From the NCBI GenBank assembly GCA_012295275.1, contig CM022668.1:10786863-10836862 (forward strand): a DNA stretch of 50,000 nucleotides, read 5' to 3'. Within the stretch, counting starts at the first letter, position 1. Each line of letters starts with the position of its first letter. A program made the position numbers and the translations under genes. A model generated the notes under the pieces. The model saw only the letters and a program-made list of their open reading frames with translations, was not told the DNA's origin and did not search any database. Shown piece after piece: positions 40,346-50,000 of the stretch. Source of the stretch: Chrysomallon squamiferum. Its lineage: Eukaryota; Mollusca; Gastropoda; Neomphalida; Peltospiridae.

Positions 40346-41386
40346 CTTGATGCTCATTATTTTGTGTAAGTCTCTATATATGTGTATGCTGGTATGTTTG
40401 ACAGTCTCTAAATTCCAGGTCTCTAAATTACTCAGAGAAAAAGAGGGAGATCAACTATTACAATTATTCCATGTTAAATGAGTTGTATTTTTATACTACA
40501 TGTGGTTCATATGCATGTATGGTTAAAGTAAAATAAGATCTAAAAATTCTATGATAAAATAACATATTTAATACATCGTTATTTTAATTTTAATTTAAAA
40601 CCCGGAAGGTACGTGTGAATTCAAAGTATTAATAGCTGTTATGTCACACTTGTTTTTCGCGTTGTTATTTACAGACATTACACACGTCAGATACTTAATA
40701 TAGATGTTCACCGATTAAAGGGAAGCGGGTCATCAGAAACACGAGTTTTCGGGGAAATACGTTTACTGAGGAATCGGAGCTGTTTCATCAGCACTTATAT
40801 AAAGCAGCAACGAGTACTGTGCTGTATTTGTCGGAAAGAGGCTTTCACAAAGCAATTCGTTAGTGAACAGCCCGAGCTGAATTCAGTTTTAGAACTTTAT
40901 AAACTTTAGGAAAAGACAAACTATGGATTCGGGTAATGTATTTTAAATTTAATTAAGTTGTAATAAATAAATTAGTTAATTAGATGATCAACTTTAAGTA
41001 TTTTCTTCATGCTAAATTATTAATTATTAATTAATTAATTAAAAAAAAAAAAATCTAATTACCAAGAAGAAAATGCTTGAAGTTAACAAAGAGGATATTT
41101 GTGCAGTTTATATTCTTTTTTCTTAATTTTGAAACTTATTTTTTTCAGAAAGTTCATAATGAAGTATTTTACAACATATATATCCAAACGTTTCCGTTTT
41201 TCTTTTTAGTGTTATATGTCATAACTATGTGCACGGCAACCGATCCAATGAAATTAATTTTCAGGAATCCTCTTTGATGCGAAAAGCGCTGAGGATTAGT
41301 TAATCTCCATAATAAAGATATTTTTCATCAGTTTATGCTAAATTTTGATGCACAGAGAGGGCCAGGCGGGTTGGGACGAAAGGGTT
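38444..41386 (+). repeat. Array unit 8 (2943 bp), deletion form
   Basis: The hAT remnant joins directly to the acttgtagttgaaaaaaagg segment near 38913, so the GGGCCCCC block and following sequence are missing. Units 9 and 10 have the same junction. Confidence 0.85.
38479..38745 (+). pseudogene. hAT transposase C-terminal remnant, unit 8
   Basis: An extra stop (TAG after YKLLCS) plus TGA at the Arg position. Confidence 0.68.
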
Positions 41387-42089
41387 GGGGTCACCCACCA
41401 ATTTTAATTTATCACTCGGACAAAACTGTTATAAATGAATTGCGAGAAACTTTTCCAAACGTTCATTTGTTTACCTATTTACTTGTTACATCTCGATACA
41501 AACTTTTATGTAGTTAGGTTTTTTCTGCTGTTAAACGTGTTAACAATTACCTGTGATCCAGTCTCAAAGATGAGAAGCTCAGTCATTTAACATTAATGAA
41601 TGTAGAATCTTTCGTACTGTGGAAATTAAATTTTAATAATATTTTGAATGACCCTATTGAAACATTAAGGAGTAAACACTTTATCTAATTAGATACATAT
41701 TTAGGAATATATATGTTTGATTTTACAGTACTTTACTTGTAATTTTAATATTGCTTTGCTTCATATTAATTAAAGGTTCTCTGTAAAGATAATATTATAT
41801 TCTTTGTTATTCCATTAAGCAATTCATTTGTAATATTTTTACAATACATTGCATGAAAATACTTGTAGTTGAAAAAAAGGAAAATAGTGCAGGTTGGTTT
41901 CTTCTTTCTTAATTTTAAAACTGATTTAGATGAATATTATTTGAAAAGATATTTCAAATATTTATTTATGTTTTATTATCATTGTTATTATTGTTGGTGT
42001 GGTTGTTGTTGTTGTTGTTGTTATTATTATTATTATTATTAATATTAATATTATTCTTACTAGTACTACAATTACTGCTACTACCACTA

Positions 42090-42163
<74 letters not shown>

Positions 42164-43247
42164 CATTATTTTTTTTATTATTTTTTTTTTTTTGTGTTAT
42201 TTTGTGTGTGTCTCTCTGTATGTGTATTTTCTTATCTTTGACAATCTAATACAAAAATTTCAAGTAATACATTTGTTCAAAGCGAAACAAATGCAGTGAT
42301 ATATAATACATTTGTTCAAAAACCTATTTTTTCAATTACACAAGTTTCAGTTTCTAAGTAACCAAATTACTTATGTATTTATGAAACAGAGAAAGTTCAG
42401 CCATTAGAATAAAGTCCAGGTAAATGTGTTCTGTTTTATACTGTATGTTCTTCTTATATAATAACATTTTCATTACATCATTATTTTAATTTTCAATTAA
42501 AACCCGCAATATACATGTGAATTCAATGTATTAATATCTATTATGATACACTTGGTATTATAAAATAACACATCTATTAGATTTTGATTTTAGTTTTAAT
42601 TTACAACCTGCAATATACATAAGAATTCTGTTATGTCTCAGTTTATTTACTCGTTGTTAACTTTAGACATTACACAAGTCAGATAGTTAACATAGATGTT
42701 CAGCGATGAAGGAAACTGAGTCATCAGAAATCCGAGTTTTCGGGGAAATACGTTTTACTCGAGCTCTCTCATCAGTCCTATTTATAGCACCAACGAGTAC
42801 TGAGCTGTATTTGTCGTAAAGCGGCTTTCACAAAGAAATTCTTTAGTGAACTGCCGGAGGTCAATTCAGTTTTTTTAGAGAGCTTTTTTCTGCTATTAAA
42901 CATATTATTAATTACTAAAGGTAAACAAATGCAGTGATGTATAATACATTTCTCAACAACTAATTTTTCGCAGTTACACACGTTTCAGTTTCAATAACTG
43001 ATTTAGCAGTACTTTTCCGTATTTATTTTTAAACTAAGAATAAAGGCCCCATCTTCGGTTAATACCACAAGGTATCTTGAAATAATGTTTCATTTGTTTA
43101 TTTATTTATTTATTTACTTATTTATTTATTTATTTGCTTGTTTATTTATATATTTACTTTTTTTTATCACTGCTACTAGTTCTCCTACTACTACTACTAA
43201 TACTACAACTGCTACTACTACTAATTATTATTATTGTTATTATTATT

Positions 43248-43330
<83 letters not shown>

Positions 43331-44365
43331 CTTGATGCTCATTATTTTGTGTGCGTCTCTATATATGTGTATGCTGGTATGTTTGACAGTCTCTAAATTC
43401 CAGGTCTCTAAATTACTCAGAAAAAAGAGGGAGATCAACTATTACAATTATTCCATGTTAAATGAGTTGTTTTTTATACTACATGTGGTTCATATGCATG
43501 TATGGTTAAAGTAAAATAAGATCTAAAAATTCTATGATAAAATAACATATTTCATACATCGTTATTTTAATTTTAATTTAAAACCCGCAAGGTACATGTG
43601 AATTCAAAGTATTAATAGCTGTTATGTCACGTTTGTTTTTCGCGTTGTTATTTACAGACATTACTCACGTCAGATACTTAATATAGATGTTCACCGATTA
43701 AAGGGAAGCGGGTCATCAGAAACACGAGTTTTCGGGGAAATACGTTTACTGAGGAACGGAGCTGTTTCATCAGCACTTATATAAAGCAACAACGAGTACT
43801 GTTCTGTATTTGTCGGAAAAAGGCTTTCACAAAGCAATTCATTAATGTAGAGCCCGAGCTGAATTCAGTTTTAGAACTTTATAAACTTTAGGAAAAGACA
43901 AACTATGGATTCGGTTAATGTATTTAAAATTTAATTAAATTGTAATAAATAAATTAGTTAATCAGATGATCAACTTTAAGTATTTTCTTCAAGCTAAATT
44001 ATTAATTATTAATTAATTAATTCATAATAAAAAAACTAATTAGCAAGAAGAAAATGCTTGAAGTTAACAAAGAGGATATTTGTGCAGTTTATATTTTTTT
44101 TCTTAATTTTGAAACTTATTTTTTTCAGAAAGTTCATAATGAAGTATTTTACAACATATATATCCAAACGTTTCCGTTTTTCTTTTTAGTGTTATATGTC
44201 ATAACTATGTGCACGTCAACCGATCCAATGAAATTAATTTTCAGGAATCCTCTTTGATGCGAGAGGCGCTGAAGATGAGTTAATCTCCATAATAAAGAAA
44301 TTTTCATCAGTTTATGCTAAATTTTGATGCACAGTGGGGGCCAGGCGGGTTGGGACGAAAGGGTT
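41387..44365 (+). repeat. Array unit 9 (2979 bp), deletion form
   Basis: Nearly identical to unit 8 apart from microsatellite lengths, with the same deletion junction near 41858. Confidence 0.85.
41422..41688 (+). pseudogene. hAT transposase C-terminal remnant, unit 9
   Basis: Same disabling changes as unit 8. Confidence 0.68.
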
Positions 44366-46604
44366 GGGGTCACCCACCAATTTTAATTTATCACTTCGAC
44401 AAAACTGTTAAAAATGAATTGCGAGAAACTTTTCCAAATGTTCATTTGTTTACGTATTTACTTGTCACTTGTCGATACAAACTTTTTTGTAGTTAGGTTT
44501 GTTCTGCTGTTAAACGTGTTAACAATTACCTGTGATCCAGTCTCAAAGATGAGAAGCTCAGTCATTTAACATTAATGAATGTAGAATCTTTCGTACTGTG
44601 GAAATTAAATTTTAATAATATTTTGAATGACCCTATTGAAACATTAAGGAGTAAACACTTTATGTAATTAGATACATATTTAGGAATATATATGTTTGAT
44701 TTTACAGAACTTTACTTGTAATTTTAATATTGCTTTGTTTCATATTAATTAAAGGTTCTCTGTAAAGATAATATTATATTCTTTGTTATTCCATTAAGCA
44801 ATTCATTTGTAATATTTTTACACTACATTGCATGAAAACACTTGTAGTTGAAAAAAAGGAAAATAGTGCAGGTTGGTTTCTTCTTTCTTAATTTTAAAAC
44901 TGATTTAGATGAATATTATTTGAAAAGATATTTCAAATATTTATTTATGTATTATTATCATTGTTATTATTGTTGGTGTAGTTGTTGTTGTTGTTGTTGT
45001 TATTATTATTATTATTATTAATATTAATATTATTCTTACTAGTACTACAATTACTGCTACTACCACTAATTATTATTATTATTATAATTATTATTATTAT
45101 TATTATTATTATCATTACTTTCATTATCATTACTTTTGATTATTATTTTTTTTTTATTTGCATTATTTTGTGTGTCTCTGTGTATGTGTATTTTCTTATC
45201 TTTGACAATCTAATACAAAAATTTCAAGTAATACATTTGTTCAGAGCGAAACAAATGCAGTGATATATAATACATTTATTCAAAAACCTGTTTTTTCAAT
45301 TACACAAGTTTCAGTTTCTAAGTAACCAAATTACTTATGTATTTATGAAACAGAGAAAGTTCAGCCATTAGAATAAAGTCACGGTAAATGTGTTCTGTTT
45401 TATACTGTATGTTCTTTTTATATAATAACATTTTCATTACATCATTAGTTTAATTTTCAATTAAAACCCGCAATATACATGTACATTCAATGTATTAATA
45501 TCTATTATGATACACTTGGTATTATAAAATAACACATCTATTAGATTTTGATTTTAGTTTTAATTTACAACCTGCAATATACATAAGAATTCTGTTATGT
45601 CTCAGTTTATTTACTCGTTGTTAACTTTAGACATTACACAAGTCAGATAGTTAACATAGATGTTCAGCGATGAAGGAAACTGAGTCATCAGAAATCCGAG
45701 TTTTCGGGGAAATACGTTTTACTCGAGCTCTCTCATCAGTCCTATATATAGCACCAACGAGTACTGTGCTGTATTTGTCGTAAAGCGACTTTCACAAAGA
45801 AATTCTTTAGTGAACTGCCCGAGCTCAATTCAGTTTTGGAATTGTTTTAATCTGGACAAAAGAGAAACGATGGCTTCGGATAAGACATTTTATATTTATA
45901 GTAAAAATAATTGATCAGAAAGAAAATACTTGAAGTTTCAGTGTTATTATTTTTAAATATAACACATCGTCAGGTAATTAATATAGATGTTCACCGATTA
46001 AAGGGAAGCGGGTCATCAGAAACACGAGTTTTCGGGGAAATACGTTTTATTCGGGAACGGAGCTCTTTCATCAGCACTTATATAAAGCAGCAACGAGTAC
46101 TGTGCTGTATTTGTCGTAAAGAGGCTATCACAAAGTAATTGTTTAGTTAACAGCCCGAGCTGAATTCAGTTTTGGAATGTGTTTAATTTGTGTAAAAGAC
46201 AAACTATAACTCCGAGTAACACGTTTCAAATTTAATTAAATTGTAATAAATAAATTAATTAGTCAATTAATTAATAAAACATCAATTTAGCAAGAAGAAA
46301 ATACTTAAGTTAATAAAGAGGGTATTAATCGAATCTGTACTCTTCTATCTTAGTTTTGAATTTTTAATTTAGAAACTAAAAATGAAACATTTTAGAACAC
46401 ATACTTGCTACCTTTCTCTTTTTGTCTCTTAGTGTTAAATGTTGTAACTATGTTCCCGTAAAACGCTCCGTACCCGTCAATGAAATCAATTTGTAGGAAT
46501 TCTCTTTCATTCGAGAGAGGCTAAGTGTGCGACAAACTATATAAAAAAGAAATGATGGGTCAATGTATGTGAAATTCTGACGCAGAGATAGGGCCGAAGT
46601 ACAT
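44366..46604 (+). repeat. Array unit 10 (2239 bp), shortened
   Basis: Same deletion junction near 44837. The second module is much reduced (two cgagtactgtgc blocks only about 320 bp apart, at 45757 and 46093), then divergence rises toward the array end. Confidence 0.8.
44401..44667 (+). pseudogene. hAT transposase C-terminal remnant, unit 10
   Basis: Same disabling changes as units 8 and 9. Confidence 0.67.
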
Positions 46605-46694
46605 GGGGTCACCACCCCCAATGTTAAACTGTTAAAAATGAAATGGAAGAAACGATTCCAAGTAGGTAGATTTGTTTATATATTTACTTGACAG
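46605..46694 (+). repeat. Array, truncated trailing part
   Basis: Begins with a degenerate ggggtcaccaccccc anchor and keeps about 90 bp of the hAT remnant before homology stops. Confidence 0.65.
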
Positions 46695-47305
46695 TCATGT
46701 AGGAAATGGCTGTTCCAGACAACAGCTCTTGTTTTAAAGATGTGCTTGTGTCACTTGGACAGTCTTTAACATCATAGATAGCCCCTGTGTTTTACCAGCT
46801 GTCTTGAAATGATGGAGATATCGTTCATACATTGCCGTCCGATTTGGCTGAGGGACATTCTGCATTTGTTATGTCAATAATCTTTGTATACACTGACAGT
46901 TCCCTACTTGCCACGACGATAATAGTACTGGATTTTCAGTGCAAATTAAGACGAAAGAGTGTGACATATATTTTTTTATGAACGACATTTCACGAGCATT
47001 GCTTGTTGTTGTGTGTGCACTGAGTACCTCCACTAAAGTCATCATATTCAGCAAGATGCCACGTCTGTTTATTATTCAGGAAAATCCGCTGTTTTCTTAA
47101 TTCACGAAATTACAGTCTGTGAACTGGGTATTGCTTAGTTTTTTCCTAATGTATAGATAGAAGGATAGATTTGAAAATTATATAGGAAAAAAATGCTACT
47201 ATTCATTCATACATTCAACATACATTCACTCATACATTCGCACATAGATAGTCGGATATAATTATATACAGAGAGAAAAAGTTATTTTTTTAAATTTTGT
47301 TCCAG
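46695..47305. other. Intergenic or 5' intron of the GIMAP-like gene, nothing recognised
   Basis: Sequence unlike the array and without long open frames supported by a known family. Upstream exons or the promoter of the GIMAP-like gene could be here but I cannot place them. Confidence 0.4.
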
Positions 47306-47355
47306 ATGATGGAATGGTTTCAGTTTCTGAATTAAAGAAGCGTTTTGAACAAAAT
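47306..47355 (+). CDS. Small exon of the GIMAP-like gene
   Basis: Acceptor ttgttccag, donor gtgagc. In phase 1 to phase 0 it reads DDGMVSVSELKKRFEQN across the junction. The short SELKKRFE helix-like motif is charged and amphipathic, and I do not assign it to a domain. Length (50 nt) and phase fit the next exon, which begins in phase 0. Support is the splice sites and the open frame only. Confidence 0.5.
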
Positions 47356-47756
47356 GTGAGCATTATTAAATCCCTAGTTAATTTATTTACTTAGTAACGA
47401 ATTAAAAAAATACATTAATTGATGTCTGAGGAAAATGCTACGAAATATAAATTAAATTAAAAACATTACCCCAAGAGCGTAAATGCCAAACAAGAATGTA
47501 ATATAAATACATTAATAAACAAACAAACAAACAAACAAAGAAATTAACAAATAACAAAATAATGAATGATTATTTAACTTGCCATATCTTTTAAATAAGA
47601 CAATAAATGAAATCTTATATTTATAACGTTATTTGGCATAATATGTGCACATATGCGTACAGACGTATTACACAAATTCTATCAAAAATACTTATACTGT
47701 ATTTTTGCAATAAAATGTTAATTTCGTTTTATAACCTTTCTTTCTAAAAATCCCAG

Positions 47757-47970
47757 TCTACTGCTCGAGTACATTCGAAGCCATCAGAACAAGTGCAGCC
47801 AATACAAAGAGTGCAGCCAATGCAAAGGGTCCAACCATCAGAAATATCCCATCCATTAAAACAAATGGAACCAGCACCAGAAGTCTAGGAATCACAAGTC
47901 CAGTCATCAAAAGATGTCCAGCCATCAGAACACGTGGAGCCAAACATTTGTCGAGATTCACCGACCTCTG
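47757..47970 (+). pseudogene. Gln/Pro-rich linker exon of the GIMAP-like gene, with in-frame TAG
   Basis: Acceptor atcccag, donor gtaggt, phase 0 to phase 1. It reads STARVHSKPSEQVQPIQRVQP, with V-Q-P repeated about every six residues, then KQMEPAPEV, TAG (47886-47888), then ESQVQSSKDVQPSEHVEPN and so on in the same frame to the donor. The donor phase matches the GTPase exon at 48833, so this looks like a real exon interrupted by one stop, probably an old CAG. Confidence 0.6.
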
Positions 47971-48119
47971 GTAGGTGTATCAAAGTTTGTAAATATCGAT
48001 CATTCATGAAATATAGTTCAATAATACGCAAACTGGTTAGTACTGTAACGTCGTTCATTCAGTATAGATTTGGTAAAAGTTTACTACACTACTGGCGTCG
48101 AAGGACAATTGCTAGAAGT

Positions 48120-48720
48120 ACAAGAAGTTTTATTAATTAAACCAGTAGTTATTGTAATAGTTGTTGCAGAGAAAGTAGTAATGGTACATGTAGACAGAGT
48201 GGTAATAGTAGTTGTAGAGAGAGTAGTAATTGTAATTGTAGAGTAGTAGTAATAGTAGCTGTAGAGATAGCAGTAATGGTGACTATATACAGAGTAGTAA
48301 TAGAAGTTGTTGCAAGAGTAGTAATGGTAGTTGTAGAGAGAATAGTAGTAACTGTTGCAGAGAGTAGTAGTAATAGTTGCGGAGATTAGTAATAGTATTT
48401 GTAGAGAGAGTAGTAATAGTAGCTGTAGAGAGAGGTAATAGTAGGTGTAGAGAGAGAGTAGTTAATAACAGTATTTGTAGAGAGAGTAGTAATAATAGTT
48501 GTAGAGAGAGAGTAATAGTAGTAATAGTAGATGTACAAATACTAATAATAGTATCTGTAGAGAGAATAGTAATACTAGTTGTAGAGACAATAGTAGCAGT
48601 GGATATGATGCAATGGTTATGTTAGTAACAGTGGTTTGAGAGGCAGAAAGAGCAGATAGAGTTGTAATGATTGTAGTTGTAATATTGTGGTAGTAGTGGT
48701 TAAGTTATGCAGAAAATCAT
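48120..48720. repeat. Minisatellite, unit about 24-27 bp (agtagtaatagtagttgtagagag)
   Basis: Roughly 20 imperfect units in the intron before the GTPase exon. Open frames here (for example 48377-48625) are by-products of the repeat. Confidence 0.88.
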
Positions 48721-48832
48721 ATTTATAATAATAATGATAATTTAATTTTATCAACAACAAAAACACGAAGATCGAGAAAATGAAAAATATATGGTTTCCT
48801 TTCTACATAGAGAGTATTTGAAATTCTTTCAG

Positions 48833-50000
48833 ATTCCCTTACTGACAGTGAACTGCGGCTTGTTTTGATTGGGATTACTGGCTCAGGAAAAAGTGCGTCA
48901 GCAAATACCATCCTAGGAGAGAAACTTTTTCTTTCTAAAGCTAGTGCTTCTTCAGTTACTACAATTTGCAAGATAGAACACAAAACCCGATTTGGTCATG
49001 ATATCATTATCGTTGATACACCGGGAGCATTCGACACTAAACATTCACAAGGAGATATTGCGAAAAAGATAATCCAGTGTATAACGATGAGTGCTCCAGG
49101 GCCACATGCTTTCATCATGGTTATGCAGGCAAAGAGGTTTACTCCAGAAGAAGATACAATTCAGTATTTCGAGGACGTATTTGGAAAGGCATTGTTTGAT
49201 TATCTGTTCTTGCTGTTCACCCATGTAGACGATCTTGAAGAAGAGGGAGGAAATCTGGAAGATTTTCTATGTTCAGCACCAGAAAACCTACAAACATTAA
49301 TCAAGGCCTGCGGACGACGATATGTCGGATTCAACAATCGCGAAAAAGATGAAACAAAGAAAGAAAAGATGGTTCTTCACCTGATGGAGATGATCAAAGA
49401 AAACTTGGAGAAAAATAATGGCAACTATTATAAATAGGAATTATTGGATGTAGCTGAGAAAGAAGTACAAAAGCGTCAAAAACAACTACTGGAAAAGAAA
49501 AAAGAAGAAATACGAAAAGAAATGGAAATTGAATTCAAGGAAGAAATGGAAAAACGTAAAAAAGAGGCCAAAGAACTTGAGGAGAAAATGTTGAAGGAGA
49601 AAGAAGAAGAAATGAGAAAACTCAAAGAGGAAATATTGAAGAAGAAAGAAGAAGAAATGAGAAAACTCGAACAGAAATTAATGGAGAAAGGCAGAGAACG
49701 AGAAAAGCAAAGAATAGAAAAGCAGTATGAGGAAGAACTTAGGAGAAAAATGGAAGAACTGGAAAAGGAGCAGGAGATGTTTAAGAAGAGAGAAAACGAT
49801 CTGCTGGAGGAATTGGAAAAAGAAAGACAAAGAAAACAAGAAGAGGCACTCAGAGCAAAAGAAGAAGAACTTAGGAGACAGATAAGAAATGAAATTAGAA
49901 AAGAAGCAGAAGAAAACGAAACTTTACTGGGTGCTGTTGGAGATGCTATTGAAAAAACCCTTAAAGGTGCCTTTTCCCTTCTCGTGGGAATAGTTAAAAG
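48833..50000 (+). pseudogene. AIG1/GIMAP-type GTPase with coiled coil, interrupted by in-frame TAG, 3' incomplete
   Basis: Acceptor ctttcag, phase 1. It starts SLTDSELRLVLIG and then shows the GIMAP landmarks in order: P-loop G1 GITGSGKSASANTILG, G2-region Thr in VTTICKIEH, G3 DTPGAFDT, the family-specific box SAPGPHAFIMVMQAKRFT, and G4 THVDDL. The AIG1 domain ends near NNGNYYK, where TAG (49435-49437) interrupts. The same frame then continues without another stop for 187 codons to the window end as a highly charged Glu/Lys/Arg coiled coil (repeated KKEEEMRKL), ending in GAVGDAIEKTL and a hydrophobic stretch. GIMAPs are membrane-linked GTPases of immune cells in vertebrates and an expanded family in molluscs. 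With two in-frame TAGs it is either a recent pseudogene, a gene with alternative or read-through products, or a sequence error. Without read-through this exon would still give an AIG1 domain lacking the coiled coil. Confidence 0.8.

Noticed and set aside
46869-47054. Minus-strand 61-codon frame before the GIMAP exons
   Set aside because: Short, no domain, no conserved start or splice context.
48377-48625. 82-codon Arg/Val/Glu-rich frame
   Set aside because: It is a translation of the 24-27 bp minisatellite in the GIMAP intron.

Overview
The window looks like a piece of an AT-rich, microsatellite-heavy invertebrate nuclear genome. A lophotrochozoan, most likely a mollusc, fits best. There are no bacterial-style operons. 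Genes are split into short exons with GT/AG borders, introns are packed with (GA)n, (ATT)n, (TTTA)n and (CA)n tracts, and the recognisable domains (fucolectin/FTP lectin, TSP1, AIG1/GIMAP GTPase) are families that are expanded in molluscs. The species cannot be named from this sequence.

Layout. (1) 1-9515, + strand: the 3' part of one large gene, whose 5' end lies before the window. I joined 14 exons (1-25, 372-578, 804-1025, 1495-1704, 2403-2621, 3096-3305, 3659-3877, 4903-5112, 6912-7091, 7551-7742, 8040-8219, 8615-8803, 9006-9105, 9383-9515). They total 2496 nt, exactly 832 codons including the stop, with no internal stop. The product is a type I membrane protein: the end of one FTP lectin domain, three complete FTP domains, four TSP1 repeats, one transmembrane helix and a short acidic tail. 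Every extracellular intron is phase 1. (2) The introns carry decayed transposons: a hAT-like MITE (5312-5627), a Tc1-like transposase remnant (about 6190-6785) and a possible LINE tail on the minus strand (about 3915-4026). (3) 9516-14090: 3' flank, low-complexity DNA, a second copy of the cytoplasmic-tail exon (12372-12465) and a broken duplicate of two FTP half-domain exons (12871-13257). (4) About 14090-46694: a 32.6 kb head-to-tail array of a 2.2-3.4 kb unit, with ten anchor-to-anchor intervals plus diverged ends. Each full unit carries a dead C-terminal piece of a hAT-type transposase, so the array looks like a higher-order satellite built from a transposon. (5) 46695-50000, + strand: a GIMAP/AIG1-like gene with three exons visible (47306-47355, 47757-47970, 48833 to beyond the window). 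It has a Gln/Pro-rich linker, the GTPase domain and a long coiled coil, but two in-frame TAG codons interrupt it.

How the genes may relate: a membrane lectin with tandem fucose-type lectin domains and a GIMAP GTPase would both suit an invertebrate immune locus. This is inference from domain families only. The sequence shows adjacency, active duplication and gene decay, but no shared regulation.
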